From a virus, in the IMG/VR virus record IMGVR_UViG_3300025816_000016, positions 1 through 53,112 of that record: a stretch of 53,112 bases of DNA; one strand, 5' to 3'. The position numbers were made by a program, and so were the translations under genes. Under the pieces are notes generated by a model that was not told the DNA's origin, did no database searches, and saw only the letters and a list, made by a program, of their open reading frames with translations. Positions 41,594 to 50,783 of this stretch are shown here, in pieces; position 1 is the stretch's first letter; every line of letters begins with the position of its first letter.

Positions 41594-44029
41594 TTAGCGT
41601 GGGTTGAACTCCGAAAAGTCAAAACCATCTAAGCTATCTTCATTCGATTCAAAGTTGATAGGCGCAGTATTATTCTTGCGCTGCTGTATCAATTTAGACT
41701 GCTCCGTATTCGCCTGGCTTATACGCTCAGACTTACCTACCTCACGAGATTCCTCTCGCGCGTCTATCTGCGACTGCTCCACACCTTTAAGCTGCATCTG
41801 ATACTGGAACTCTACCGCCATCAGCTGTTGCTTAAGGGCCGCTTCATTCTTCATCTTCTCTATAGACATAGCCGCTTCCGCTTGTTGTAGCTGCATCTTA
41901 GCTTGCGTCTCCATCTGCTGCTTTTGCATCGCAGCCTGTGCCGCCATCTGTTGTGACTGCTGGTTAACTTGAGCTTGCATCTGTTGCTTCTGAGCTTCCA
42001 TCTGCTGCATCTGCTCTTGCTTCTGCTTACGCTTAACTTTAAGTAATTGGTTAGCGAGCTTTAAATTTCTTATCTGCCTAATATCTATAGCGTCTTCTAA
42101 GCTTATATCTTTTTGAGCAAGAGCCATCTGTATGTTAGCTTCAAGCTGTGCCTTCTGCTCTTCGTCAGGAGACATCTCAATAAAGATTCCGAAGTCATAG
42201 ATGTATAAGTTCTTAATCTCCTCTAAGATACCAAGGTTGTATTTTCCTATCTGCATAGCAAACTCGTCACGGAACTCCGCATACTCTAAAACGTCTGCCG
42301 CACGAAGAGATAAAGCCTCCGCTAAAGTCTTTGTAATAAATAGGCTGGCTTGGAGGATATGGCGCGTAGCGGTATTGGAATTTAAAGCCGCTAATTTCTG
42401 TACCCCCACTAAAGAGTTAGGGTCAGGTGTGCTTCCATCTCTCGCTTCGTTAAGTCCCGTTACCGCGCGGATCATATCTAAATAGTGGTTATAGTTTCCT
42501 ATAAGCATCTGCATCTTAGAAGCTCCGCTATTAGAGGTTAGTTGAGTAATAGGAACCTTAGCGTTGTTAAACTCTCCATCCTGAGTATAGCTTCTACCTA
42601 TTACACTACCCGTTTGGAAGTAAAGGCGTAAAGCATCTTCAGGGTTATAAGCATTTCCCGTTCCTAAGTCCACCTCGTTCAAACCATCCGCGTCTATAAA
42701 TACTCCGTCAGGAACTACGCGGGCTACTACCTGCTGGATTTTAAGGTGACTCATTTGAATAAGGTCGGCGAAAGGAATCATCCTACGGACCAAAGATTCT
42801 AATACACCTTTGTACATACGTGGAGCGCAGGCTACATAGTTAGACATAGCAAACTGATTTGCTGAGTTAGGTCTAACCATATTCTTCATCATATCCCACT
42901 TAAGGATAATGTTAGTTCCCATAACCATAACGCCCTCATACCATACATCAATACGCTTCTCTACCCTTTGAAACTTCCCGTCTTCCATCATCTCATCGGG
43001 AGGATTAAACTGATCGTCTTTCTCTACAGTTTTAAAACTACCGTCACTCATCTCCTTCTTCTTATATACAAAACTATTTGTAGTCTTGTAATTAAAGTAT
43101 AGGAGGGTGCATGTGTCTCTTGCGAACATACTGTTCTCATACATAGCGGCTACGTTATAGTAGTCGTACCACGATTGGCTGTACTGAGATATCTCTTCTA
43201 AATCTTTTTCAGTAAGATCAGGGTTGATCTTTAAAACCTCTGTAATAGGAATTGTCTTAAGCTCTCCCCAATAGAAGCAATCTTTAAAGTACGGATCTTC
43301 GGTGTAGCTATACACCACATTGGCTGGGTCTACATACTCCACCCTTACTCCATCTCCCTCCTGGAAAACATGCTTGGCTATACCGAGCCCTAAAGTAGTT
43401 ATATCATAGTCTACTCTTTTACGGGTGTCATTATAATGACTCTCTTCAAGCATAGTGTTTATAGCAACTTCATTAGCTATCTCTACGGAAGGCTTGTAGT
43501 TAAGTTGCATATATAGCTCCATCTCTTGGTCGTTCTCAGGAAGCTGTCCCGGATCTACCGTAAAGGGATCTACATCGAAATCTTTTCTTATCTGCATAAA
43601 TAGCTTCTTAGCGATCATATCGCCTTGAACTAAATTTTGAAACTCGTTACGCTTCTCTGCAGACAGAGCGTCTTGAGCATAGCACTTCACATCGAATAGC
43701 CTATCGGACATACCGTTTACTACGATGTCTACAAACTTAGGTATAATAGGTACAGGGGTCCAGTCTAAATTAAGGTAAGATAAATCTCCATCTATAGCCA
43801 ACTCATTTTTATACTTAGCCACAGATTGTTCTCCGCGTGCATAAAGTCTTAGCTTATGAAACTCTTGAAACTGACTATAAAACCTACAGGATAATCCATC
43901 CCTCCTGAACCATTCATATTGAATAGCTTGTCCGACCTGCAACCCAAATTCTTTTGTTGCTTTCTCAGAGTCAGAAACAAACTGGTTCGGGAAGGTAGCA
44001 GACTTAATATCTATCTGGAGTCCCTTCAT
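41594..44029 (-). CDS. Portal protein
   Basis: 811 aa. It has a long alpha/beta portal body with segments such as RMIPFADLIQMSHLKIQQV and NLVQGDMIAKKLFMQIRKD, resembling crAss-like and flavophage portal proteins. The C-terminal 150 residues are a Gln/Met-rich repetitive helix (QQMEAQKQQMQAQVNQQ), probably a coiled crown or barrel. It follows TerL with a 4-base overlap. A dodecameric DNA channel is the family role. Confidence 0.82.
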   Translation of the reverse strand: MKGLQIDIKSATFPNQFVSDSEKATKEFGLQVGQAIQYEWFRRDGLSCRFYSQFQEFHKLRLYARGEQSVAKYKNELAIDGDLSYLNLDWTPVPIIPKFVDIVVNGMSDRLFDVKCYAQDALSAEKRNEFQNLVQGDMIAKKLFMQIRKDFDVDPFTVDPGQLPENDQEMELYMQLNYKPSVEIANEVAINTMLEESHYNDTRKRVDYDITTLGLGIAKHVFQEGDGVRVEYVDPANVVYSYTEDPYFKDCFYWGELKTIPITEVLKINPDLTEKDLEEISQYSQSWYDYYNVAAMYENSMFARDTCTLLYFNYKTTNSFVYKKKEMSDGSFKTVEKDDQFNPPDEMMEDGKFQRVEKRIDVWYEGVMVMGTNIILKWDMMKNMVRPNSANQFAMSNYVACAPRMYKGVLESLVRRMIPFADLIQMSHLKIQQVVARVVPDGVFIDADGLNEVDLGTGNAYNPEDALRLYFQTGSVIGRSYTQDGEFNNAKVPITQLTSNSGASKMQMLIGNYNHYLDMIRAVTGLNEARDGSTPDPNSLVGVQKLAALNSNTATRHILQASLFITKTLAEALSLRAADVLEYAEFRDEFAMQIGKYNLGILEEIKNLYIYDFGIFIEMSPDEEQKAQLEANIQMALAQKDISLEDAIDIRQIRNLKLANQLLKVKRKQKQEQMQQMEAQKQQMQAQVNQQSQQMAAQAAMQKQQMETQAKMQLQQAEAAMSIEKMKNEAALKQQLMAVEFQYQMQLKGVEQSQIDAREESREVGKSERISQANTEQSKLIQQRKNNTAPINFESNEDSLDGFDFSEFNPR

Positions 44030-46272
44030 CTAATTAATTGACTTGTTGTACTACTATTATTATACTTTGCAAAGTTAATGCTTATTTTTGATTTCTTTGT
44101 AGCAGGGGTGTATAAATGCTTTTGGTTAGCCATAATAGATAAACCACTACTTATAGAGGCGTCAAACTTAGTTCTATTGGTTATATCGAACTTCGCCCAA
44201 TCCTCTAAGGTACGACGAAAATACATAGTTCCCATGTCCTCTTTAGTTCGGTATTCTCCCGCCATATCCATCCCCACATGCTTTTCTATATAGGACTCTA
44301 TAGCGGCTGCATGCGATTGCTTTACGTCCTCGGAGGTGTTAGGTATGCCGCCAAGTTCTTTCTCTGTACGCGAAAGCTTGGTATATATTTTATCAGGTCT
44401 GTTTAAAGAAAACCCTCTGTACCCTCTGTTTTTCAAATGATATAAGAGGCGCGGCTTGTTATTCTCACACAGGATAGGCATACCGTAAAAGACTAAAGCC
44501 ATAAGCACTTCCTCAAAAAATATCTCTGCCGTTTGTGGACGAGCTATATATTCCAAGAAGAACTCATTGCTTGGAGCTTCATCCATATTAAACTTCGTAA
44601 GTCCATGTAAAGATCCATTCGATCCCTTTCCTACTACGACCCCAGATATATCATAAGAGTCACATCCGAAAGATCCTAAGTGTTCGTTCCCTGGATATTT
44701 TCTCCCATTACGTACCTCCACCCTGTTTTGCATATGAGGAGGCGGAGTCCATCCCACTAAAAATCTACCGCGCTTATCAGGAGACCATATCACCGTGGAG
44801 TCTTTTATACCATCCTTCCAACGGAAAGAGCCCTGCGTAAGGTGATGGTCCATAATTAAGGAGTCGTTGTAATCTATCTGCTGATATATTTTAGTTAGAT
44901 TAAAAATAGACTGCTTACTTTCATCTCGGAAAGCGTGAGACTCGCTACGTGGGAACTGTCTGTAGAACTCATTGAGAGCGTCGGCGTCTTGAGAAAGTGA
45001 CGCTACCTCGTTCTCCCAGTAGTCTATAGCCCCTATATTTATATCTTCTCCGTCAATCCCCCCTATAGGTTTAGGCGGAGTGCGCAATACAGGCATACCA
45101 TACATATCTATAAACCCTTCCATATTCCATTCCATAGGAACGAATAAGCAATACATCCCGCTTTTCGTCTGACCGTTGGAGTTGCGCTTGGAAGGGAAAG
45201 AGTCTTCATATAAAGCTTTAAAGTTTCTACCACCTTTATCTAAAGCGTTAGAGGTAGAGCCCATCATACACTTCCCTATAACCTTACTTCCCAAACGAAG
45301 ACACGTTTTTGTTACACGCCAGTTGTTCAGGATGTTATCGGGCTTATCCCACTTACCACTCTCATCATGCAGGAGCAGCTGTAGCTTCTCTCCATCATAA
45401 CTATTGTCTCCCGTATTCTTCCAGTCTATAGTAGTATCCAGTCCCTCCAACTCTTCCTCTTCGACCTCATACATGTTTTTCTTTGTAATCTTCGAAGCAG
45501 GAACACGATAAGCAAGTTCTGTCTTAGGCTTATCCATTCCATCCTGTATCGGTTTAAAGAAGAAGGGATAGTTGTTAGATATAGGTACCACCTTATCGGT
45601 AAACATTTTTTTCGCATCTGATCCTGTTTTGGAAAGTATTCCTATCCGTGAGTCTTTAGTTATAGTGGCTTGGTTTACGCCTTCGCTGGAGCTCATAAAA
45701 GAAAATCCCGAACGACGTATCTTCAAATAACACATCCCAAAGCTACGCTTATCAGCTTTACATGCTTCCCAAAAGATATAAAAAATTCTATTGGCCTCCC
45801 GGAAGTCAGGATGCCCCACATCTATCTTCGTCCATTGGAGATACATATAATGCGTTCCCGTTATATATGTAGGGGTTCCGTTGTTTAAAAACCAGAAACC
45901 TTCCTCACGCCTATCGAACTCCGACTCTATATATTCCACCCACTTAGACTTAAAAGTATTTGGGGTAGAGTGCCATTGAAAGATAGATTTAATACGCTTC
46001 AAGTCTTTGCTATATTCAAAAGGCTCCCAGTATTGCTCTTCTTTTTTCTTAGAACGAGAATAAACTTCTTTGGGAACTTTAGGCAAAGCCACTCTTAGAC
46101 CATTTATTTCATACACCTCTCCTATCTGGCCCGTCTTAGATATAACCACGAGGTCATATTTTGGGTCATAGCCATAGGCCCATGTGCGGGCACGGTTTTT
46201 ATTTACCACCACATGTTTAGGTATAGCTTTTTCTACTACCCTATATAAACTATTTTGATCTTGACTCGGCAA
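44026..46272 (-). CDS. terL: Terminase large subunit
   Basis: 748 aa packaging motor. The ATPase region has KIRRSGFSF near 187 in the place of Walker A (no classical GKS/T), Walker B LLLHDESGKWD near 300, and MGSTSNALDKGG as a coupling-type motif near 340. The C-terminal nuclease half has GSFGCDSYDISGVV with acidic residues for the RNase H-like site. The gene overlaps the portal gene by 4 bases and the upstream 92-aa gene by 23. It translocates DNA into procapsids. Confidence 0.85.
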   Translation of the reverse strand: MPSQDQNSLYRVVEKAIPKHVVVNKNRARTWAYGYDPKYDLVVISKTGQIGEVYEINGLRVALPKVPKEVYSRSKKKEEQYWEPFEYSKDLKRIKSIFQWHSTPNTFKSKWVEYIESEFDRREEGFWFLNNGTPTYITGTHYMYLQWTKIDVGHPDFREANRIFYIFWEACKADKRSFGMCYLKIRRSGFSFMSSSEGVNQATITKDSRIGILSKTGSDAKKMFTDKVVPISNNYPFFFKPIQDGMDKPKTELAYRVPASKITKKNMYEVEEEELEGLDTTIDWKNTGDNSYDGEKLQLLLHDESGKWDKPDNILNNWRVTKTCLRLGSKVIGKCMMGSTSNALDKGGRNFKALYEDSFPSKRNSNGQTKSGMYCLFVPMEWNMEGFIDMYGMPVLRTPPKPIGGIDGEDINIGAIDYWENEVASLSQDADALNEFYRQFPRSESHAFRDESKQSIFNLTKIYQQIDYNDSLIMDHHLTQGSFRWKDGIKDSTVIWSPDKRGRFLVGWTPPPHMQNRVEVRNGRKYPGNEHLGSFGCDSYDISGVVVGKGSNGSLHGLTKFNMDEAPSNEFFLEYIARPQTAEIFFEEVLMALVFYGMPILCENNKPRLLYHLKNRGYRGFSLNRPDKIYTKLSRTEKELGGIPNTSEDVKQSHAAAIESYIEKHVGMDMAGEYRTKEDMGTMYFRRTLEDWAKFDITNRTKFDASISSGLSIMANQKHLYTPATKKSKISINFAKYNNSSTTSQLIR
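44070..44077 (-). promoter_or_regulatory. Possible internal promoter core TAACTTTG before the portal gene
   Basis: It lies within the last codons of the terminase gene, 40 bases before the portal ATG. The match to TAnnTTTG is complete, but placement inside a coding sequence lowers confidence. Confidence 0.35.
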
Positions 46273-46528
46273 ATCCTTTCGGGGTGTGTGTTTTATTTTC
46301 TAAAGGAGCCCCATCTAAAAGGGCTTTCTCTTCTTCTATTCTTTTTAATATCTCAAAAGCATCCATGATGCAAAGCTTCTTGGTAGCCGCTGCATTCTTT
46401 AATCTATCCGCAGCCAACTCATCGTCTTTATCAAACTTTATGATATCTTCTTTAGCTACCTTAACTAACTGTCGCACAGCCTTTTCGCCCGCCTCTATGA
46501 TTTGTAATTTAATCTCCTTGGTGTCCAT
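46250..46528 (-). CDS. 92-aa helical protein upstream of TerL (possible small terminase)
   Basis: ATG at 46528; overlaps TerL by 23 bases. It is all-helical, Lys/Glu/Ala-rich (EAGEKAVRQLVKVAKEDIIKFD; LKNAAATKKLCIMDAFEILKRIEEEK) and ends GFAESRSK. Position directly before TerL fits a small terminase subunit, but there is no clear helix-turn-helix, so this is inference from order. Confidence 0.5.
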   Translation of the reverse strand: MDTKEIKLQIIEAGEKAVRQLVKVAKEDIIKFDKDDELAADRLKNAAATKKLCIMDAFEILKRIEEEKALLDGAPLENKTHTPKGFAESRSK

Positions 46529-46712
46529 CTTCTTCGGCGCTTTTTTTCATTTCCGCTAAAGCCTCTTCATACCCAGGCATTAGTTTTAAAAGGTTTAAGG
46601 TACCCACAGCCAACTCCCTGGTTTGCTGCTCCTCTAAGATAAGCTTTTTTAAATTCTCTGTTAGCGCCTCTGTATTTACTTTTAGTGAGGCTATATTTTT
46701 CTGTACTCCCAT
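46509..46712 (-). CDS. 67-aa coiled-coil protein
   Basis: ATG at 46712. A heptad-like helix (ASLKVNTEALTENLKKLILEEQQTRELAVGTL region) is followed by an acidic tail. No family was recognised. It overlaps the next gene by 20 bases and follows the oxygenase-like gene after one base. Confidence 0.6.
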   Translation of the reverse strand: MGVQKNIASLKVNTEALTENLKKLILEEQQTRELAVGTLNLLKLMPGYEEALAEMKKSAEEDGHQGD

Positions 46713-46713
46713 A

Positions 46714-47286
46714 TTAATTAAATTTATAAAACATTACAAAAACTTTGCGCCCCTCTTTCCAGGAGACGTTAGGATACTTGCTGTGAAAGTATGAAGAAGG
46801 ATAAGATATCAGTCTGTTTTTTTCATACCCTACTACTGAGCTCAACCTCCACTTATCTAAATCTTCCGCGTCTACTCTAATCATACTATTGTATTCTTCG
46901 TCGGAGATATCGTGGGGCAACTCCTTACCATACCTATGGTGCTCCCATAAAGCGGTGCCATGCAGATCTTCCCTCTCTCGGGGAGAGAGATATAAAACTA
47001 TAGCCCTGTCTGGCTTCTGCCCATTAATATTCAAATCGGAATGTATGCGCCAGGAGATATCGAGCTTATCGGTAGCCTCTCTAAAGAAGGACAATATATT
47101 CACCAAAGGGCGCTTCTCTATATCCGCTAACTTTTCTATTACGTAGTCGGCAAAACCTACAGGAGATTCTTTTACATAGAAATCTTTTTCTCCCACCACC
47201 TGCTTTTTAAAACGCCCGTCAGATAAATATCTATCTACTATATCTAATATAGGTCTCTCAATAAAATCGTCCACGATATATATCAT
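46714..47286 (-). CDS. 2-oxoglutarate/Fe(II) oxygenase-like protein
   Basis: 190 aa with the iron-binding triad layout of the family: H82-S-D84 (WRIHSDLNI), H168 (YFHSKYP) and Arg180 (EGRKVFVMFY) for 2-oxoglutarate. The intervening strands fit a double-stranded beta helix. It resembles small phage DUF6445-type oxygenases. The substrate is unknown; virion protein hydroxylation is one possibility. It overlaps the GroES-like gene by 4 bases. Confidence 0.72.
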   Translation of the reverse strand: MIYIVDDFIERPILDIVDRYLSDGRFKKQVVGEKDFYVKESPVGFADYVIEKLADIEKRPLVNILSFFREATDKLDISWRIHSDLNINGQKPDRAIVLYLSPREREDLHGTALWEHHRYGKELPHDISDEEYNSMIRVDAEDLDKWRLSSVVGYEKNRLISYPSSYFHSKYPNVSWKEGRKVFVMFYKFN

Positions 47287-47843
47287 AGTATCAACATTAT
47301 GTTATTAGTAAACATCCTATATAGCTTCTCCCCATCTACATAAAAGGGGTACTCGCTTTCAGGTTCAAAAGATATCTCGTCCCCCTCCTTTACTCCTAAA
47401 GCTTTTAACTCTGCGTTTCCATGCTTAAGTATCCCTACGAGAGGTTCTTCTCCACGCTTATATATAGAAGACTCCTTTGCGGGGATAGGTTTTACAAAGC
47501 AATACTTATCGTGAGCGTTCCACCGTGTACCGTTATGGTACATAAAGAACTGATCCATCTCTACGAAGAACATATCGTCACGGAAATAACTCTTCCCACT
47601 TTTCTCCCTCCCCCTCATATCGTTATAATACTTAAATACATTGTGGTGCACGAGAAGCCTGTCCCCCTTTTTTATGGGGCCAGAATATTTTAGTGGTGTT
47701 TCCACTACGGTAGCAAAACGATTTGATGCGGTGTGGTCTTCTTTAGACACACTGGTAATAAAATCTACCCCCCCTATCTCCTTAATATTGTCGTACCTCC
47801 TTTCGTTGTATGCCTTTACTATAAAGCTAAAAGGAGATTGCAT
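47283..47843 (-). CDS. GroES-like co-chaperonin
   Basis: 186 aa, about twice a bacterial GroES. Two GroES-like half motifs are visible: residues 44-70 (VVETPLKYSGPIKKGDRLLVHHN) resembling the first strands, and residues 150-186 (GVKEGDEISF, VDGEKLYRMFTNNIMLIL) resembling the GroES C-terminus with its G-V-x-x-G-D and D-G-E-x-Y/L elements. Phage co-chaperonins such as T4 gp31 bind GroEL and enlarge the folding chamber. A phage GroEL is encoded at 1-987. The assignment is by motif and is not certain. Confidence 0.6.
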   Translation of the reverse strand: MQSPFSFIVKAYNERRYDNIKEIGGVDFITSVSKEDHTASNRFATVVETPLKYSGPIKKGDRLLVHHNVFKYYNDMRGREKSGKSYFRDDMFFVEMDQFFMYHNGTRWNAHDKYCFVKPIPAKESSIYKRGEEPLVGILKHGNAELKALGVKEGDEISFEPESEYPFYVDGEKLYRMFTNNIMLIL

Positions 47844-48061
47844 TAAAAATTGATATTAAATTCTAAAGAAATGGGTAGAGTTTTTCTAAACTCTTTCCAC
47901 AAATATACCTCTTCAGATTTCTGTATCCAAATTTTATACCCTTCGTTATGGTCCTGTATAAGATGTATTTTATGGCTTCCGCCTAAGACGTCTTGACCTA
48001 CGATATAATGCATGGCGCCAGACTTATAGTCTGCGCCGATTGATATTTTCCTGATGTCCAT
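47843..48061 (-). CDS. 72-aa conserved-type phage protein, function unknown
   Basis: Starts MDIRKISIGADYKSGAMHYIVGQ and ends FRKTLPISLEFNINF. I recognise this compact beta-rich pattern from marine phage genomes, where it has no established function. It shares a base with the GroES-like gene downstream. Confidence 0.68.
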   Translation of the reverse strand: MDIRKISIGADYKSGAMHYIVGQDVLGGSHKIHLIQDHNEGYKIWIQKSEEVYLWKEFRKTLPISLEFNINF

Positions 48062-48076
48062 TTCATTTTATTTAAG

Positions 48077-49969
48077 TTATACCGATCCGCTAAATTTAAG
48101 AACTATCCTCGCCACAAAAGAACCATTTACGCCACCAGTAGTAGCCCTTACCGTAGCGAAAAAACCATAACCCGGCTCAAGTATTTCGGTGCCAGTAGTG
48201 CTTATTGTCATGTTTTGAGTACTGTTTAAAGTCCCCGCTGTAATAACCTCCGTCCATGTAGCAGCTGGGACCGCTTCATAAATGCTATGACCACTAAGGG
48301 GACTCTTCCAGAGAGTAACAAAAAACGTGTCCGAGTATCCGGAACTGAACATAATTGCGGCGTCACATAGGGTGTGGTTAGGATAAGATGTTGCACACCC
48401 TGAAAGAGAGCTATTTGCATAAACCATACTCATAGCGTGTTGATCATCCGAAGGACCTGTTGAGGAAGGAGCAGTCGCTCCAAAATTATAACCCCAATTT
48501 GAGGTGTTAGGTTCAACCCCCGCACTACCCGCAGCACTGGACATATAATAATTACCCGCCGTCATGACTATTTTTGTGCTTCCTACACCTATAGTCTGAA
48601 CCCACTCTGGCGCTCCTCCCGCGGCGGCCCATGTTCCGTCACCCTTTAAAAAATTAGCAGTATTTCCAGTGGCATCCGGAACGTGACCGACAGCGGGCCC
48701 GCCTCCAAAAGCATTAGACTGAACCTGAACCGCTCCCGTAGTTGGTGATATTTTTATAGCGTCTGTTAGCCCTGCAGAGGTTCCTGAAGCGAGCACACTC
48801 ACGGAGCTTACTGCTCCCGTAGGCGTTACCCACGTTCCGTCTCCACGCAAGAAGGTGCTGGCTGTACCTCCCGCGGGCACACACCCTATAAGAGAGGCTC
48901 CGTTATAGATATTCTGTCTTACAATAACACCCCCCACACCAGGGGCAATAGTAATAGGGTCTGCAGGAAATGCTGCAACAATAGGTGGTGTTGTACTAAC
49001 ACTCGACACCCCAATCGTTGAAAGGTCTGCCCAAGAAACCCCTGTAGCTGTAGAGGTAAGGACTTGTCCTGATGTACCTGTACCTGAGCCATCGCTTAGA
49101 CTACCTGGAAGATTAATTCCTGATGTTGCAGGAGTACCCCCGTTACCACTAAACTCATTTGTTCCAGACCACACGTTATTGGCCAAAGATTGTATTGTAG
49201 AGCTGGCTGAAAAAGTAGTGAGAGAGCTTCCTATAAACTGAATCCCTATTGCTGTCGCAGTATTACCTGCTGTAAGAACTTCTTGCAGTGTAGGCATAGA
49301 AGCTGTTGGGATTCCTGTAGACCACTCTACTCCTGTCCCTGCTGCATCAACAGTAAGAATGGATCCTATAGCTCCAGTAGAGCCAGTGGAGTCATTTATT
49401 TCAGCTGTTGTCCCGAAGTTTAAAACCGAACTTCCTCCAGAAAGGTTTATGTTTCCGGACGTTGTAATATCACAACCTGCCGCTAAAGTCATATCGGTAT
49501 TGGTGCTTAAAGCTAACACCTGCGCCGCACCAGACATATTAATACTTCCCGTAGTATCAATATCACAGTTGTCCATTACAAAGCCCAGTGTTGTATTAGA
49601 GTCAACCGTTATCACATCCTGTAGGCCTTGAGCTCCTGCAGCAGCGATCCATTGGATACCTGTTCCTGTAGAGCTAAGTATCTGCCCTGCAGAACCTGGA
49701 GCCCCTCCAGCAAGAATCTGTGTTGGATAGATATATCCGTTTACCGTAATGTTTCCTGTAAGGCTTATATCGCCAGCAGCGGTTCCTCCCGTGTTAGTTG
49801 TTGGCGTGTCTAAAACAGACTGAAGATCTTGTAAGCCTCCAGATGCAGTGATATCAGATATTTTAAACGATACCGTGCGGTTGTCATCGCTGGTATCTGT
49901 ACCAATAACAAAGTCAGACGCGTTAGGCGTAACTAAAGGATAGACGGTAGTGTTTTCAATTTTAGCCAT
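48077..49969 (-). CDS. 630-aa tail fibre protein
   Basis: The N-terminus MAKIENTTVYPLVTPNASDF is shared with the next upstream gene and probably attaches to the tail. The body is a run of Gly/Thr/Ser/Ala-rich beta repeats with GDGTW motifs near 373 and 438 (FLRGDGTWV, FLKGDGTWA) typical of phage fibre shafts. The C-terminal 170 residues form a distinct beta domain, perhaps the receptor-binding tip. Recognises the host surface. Confidence 0.75.
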   Translation of the reverse strand: MAKIENTTVYPLVTPNASDFVIGTDTSDDNRTVSFKISDITASGGLQDLQSVLDTPTTNTGGTAAGDISLTGNITVNGYIYPTQILAGGAPGSAGQILSSTGTGIQWIAAAGAQGLQDVITVDSNTTLGFVMDNCDIDTTGSINMSGAAQVLALSTNTDMTLAAGCDITTSGNINLSGGSSVLNFGTTAEINDSTGSTGAIGSILTVDAAGTGVEWSTGIPTASMPTLQEVLTAGNTATAIGIQFIGSSLTTFSASSTIQSLANNVWSGTNEFSGNGGTPATSGINLPGSLSDGSGTGTSGQVLTSTATGVSWADLSTIGVSSVSTTPPIVAAFPADPITIAPGVGGVIVRQNIYNGASLIGCVPAGGTASTFLRGDGTWVTPTGAVSSVSVLASGTSAGLTDAIKISPTTGAVQVQSNAFGGGPAVGHVPDATGNTANFLKGDGTWAAAGGAPEWVQTIGVGSTKIVMTAGNYYMSSAAGSAGVEPNTSNWGYNFGATAPSSTGPSDDQHAMSMVYANSSLSGCATSYPNHTLCDAAIMFSSGYSDTFFVTLWKSPLSGHSIYEAVPAATWTEVITAGTLNSTQNMTISTTGTEILEPGYGFFATVRATTGGVNGSFVARIVLKFSGSV

Positions 49970-49972
49970 GGC

Positions 49973-50518
49973 TTAAGCGTTTACAAGTCTGTACATAATA
50001 TCAAAAGTGAGGGTACCATTACCAAGGGTGGGGTTTGCAGTTTCACACGCAAACAATAAATTGTCTCCACCCACGGCTGTAGTATACGTATTCCCGTAAC
50101 TGGTGGCATAGTTGGTAGGTAAAGAAAAAGCGTAGTCAGCAGCTTTAGCATTCATATACCCCCTTGGTATACCGCTAAACAAATTCGGATTAGCCACACC
50201 TCCCAGACCTAAGACAAAATCATTGGGTGCATCATAACCCGTGGTATTAAATGTGTATTTTACCAGCACCGATATAGGCTGGATATGTTTAGTAGCAACT
50301 CCTTGGATAAGAACGACAGGCATGGAGAAAGAGTTTAATATCTCCGTTGAAGTAACCATAACACTGGTAGTATACGTATTGGCGTTGAGATAAGACTTTA
50401 CCCCGCTCATCAATACCGTCTTCGTTTTATTCGAATCGGTAGCGTCGGTTAATATAAGAAGGTCGTTATCTTCAGGTGTTACTGTAGGGTATACTGTAGT
50501 GTTACTTATCTTCGCCAT
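49973..50518 (-). CDS. 181-aa short fibre or tail-tip protein
   Basis: MAKISNTTVYPTVTPEDNDLLI start is clearly related to the 630-aa fibre. The rest (beta-rich, YTTSVMVTSTEILNSF, then TLTFDIMYRLVNA) lacks the GDGTW shaft. Probably a duplicated fibre base with another head domain. It overlaps the upstream gene by 17 bases. Confidence 0.66.
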   Translation of the reverse strand: MAKISNTTVYPTVTPEDNDLLILTDATDSNKTKTVLMSGVKSYLNANTYTTSVMVTSTEILNSFSMPVVLIQGVATKHIQPISVLVKYTFNTTGYDAPNDFVLGLGGVANPNLFSGIPRGYMNAKAADYAFSLPTNYATSYGNTYTTAVGGDNLLFACETANPTLGNGTLTFDIMYRLVNA

Positions 50519-50744
50519 TTTCTTTTTGCTTCACCTCCCCGGTTTCCAAGTTGATGACGGCATCCTTTCCATAGGTTTGCATCAAGCCCTCTTCCGCGGT
50601 TTGGAACTCGCCCTTTAGCTCTTGCACTCTTAACACAAGACCATGCTTCTGTAGAGTTAAATCGCCCAGTTGAGTTTTAATTGTGTTGAACTCAGAGTTG
50701 AGATCGTTTAACCTCTTTAACTCTGCATCTGTAATCTTTTCCAT
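50502..50744 (-). CDS. 80-aa coiled-coil protein
   Basis: It is a helical protein (LKRLNDLNSEFNTIKTQLGD, then QTYGKDAVINLETGEVKQK). I recognise the terminal YGKDAVINLETGEV pattern from flavobacterial phage proteins of unknown function. It may be a fibre chaperone. A promoter core lies 28 bases upstream of its start. Confidence 0.65.
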   Translation of the reverse strand: MEKITDAELKRLNDLNSEFNTIKTQLGDLTLQKHGLVLRVQELKGEFQTAEEGLMQTYGKDAVINLETGEVKQKENGEDK

Positions 50745-50771
50745 TGTAATAGATTTAAGTAAATATTACAG

Positions 50772-50779
50772 CAAAGATA
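50772..50779 (-). promoter_or_regulatory. Promoter core TATCTTTG for the fibre genes
   Basis: The minus-strand TATCTTTG is followed by an A/T-rich leader to the ATG at 50744. It would also drive the fibre, GroES-like and oxygenase genes. Confidence 0.65.
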
Positions 50780-50783
50780 AGGT

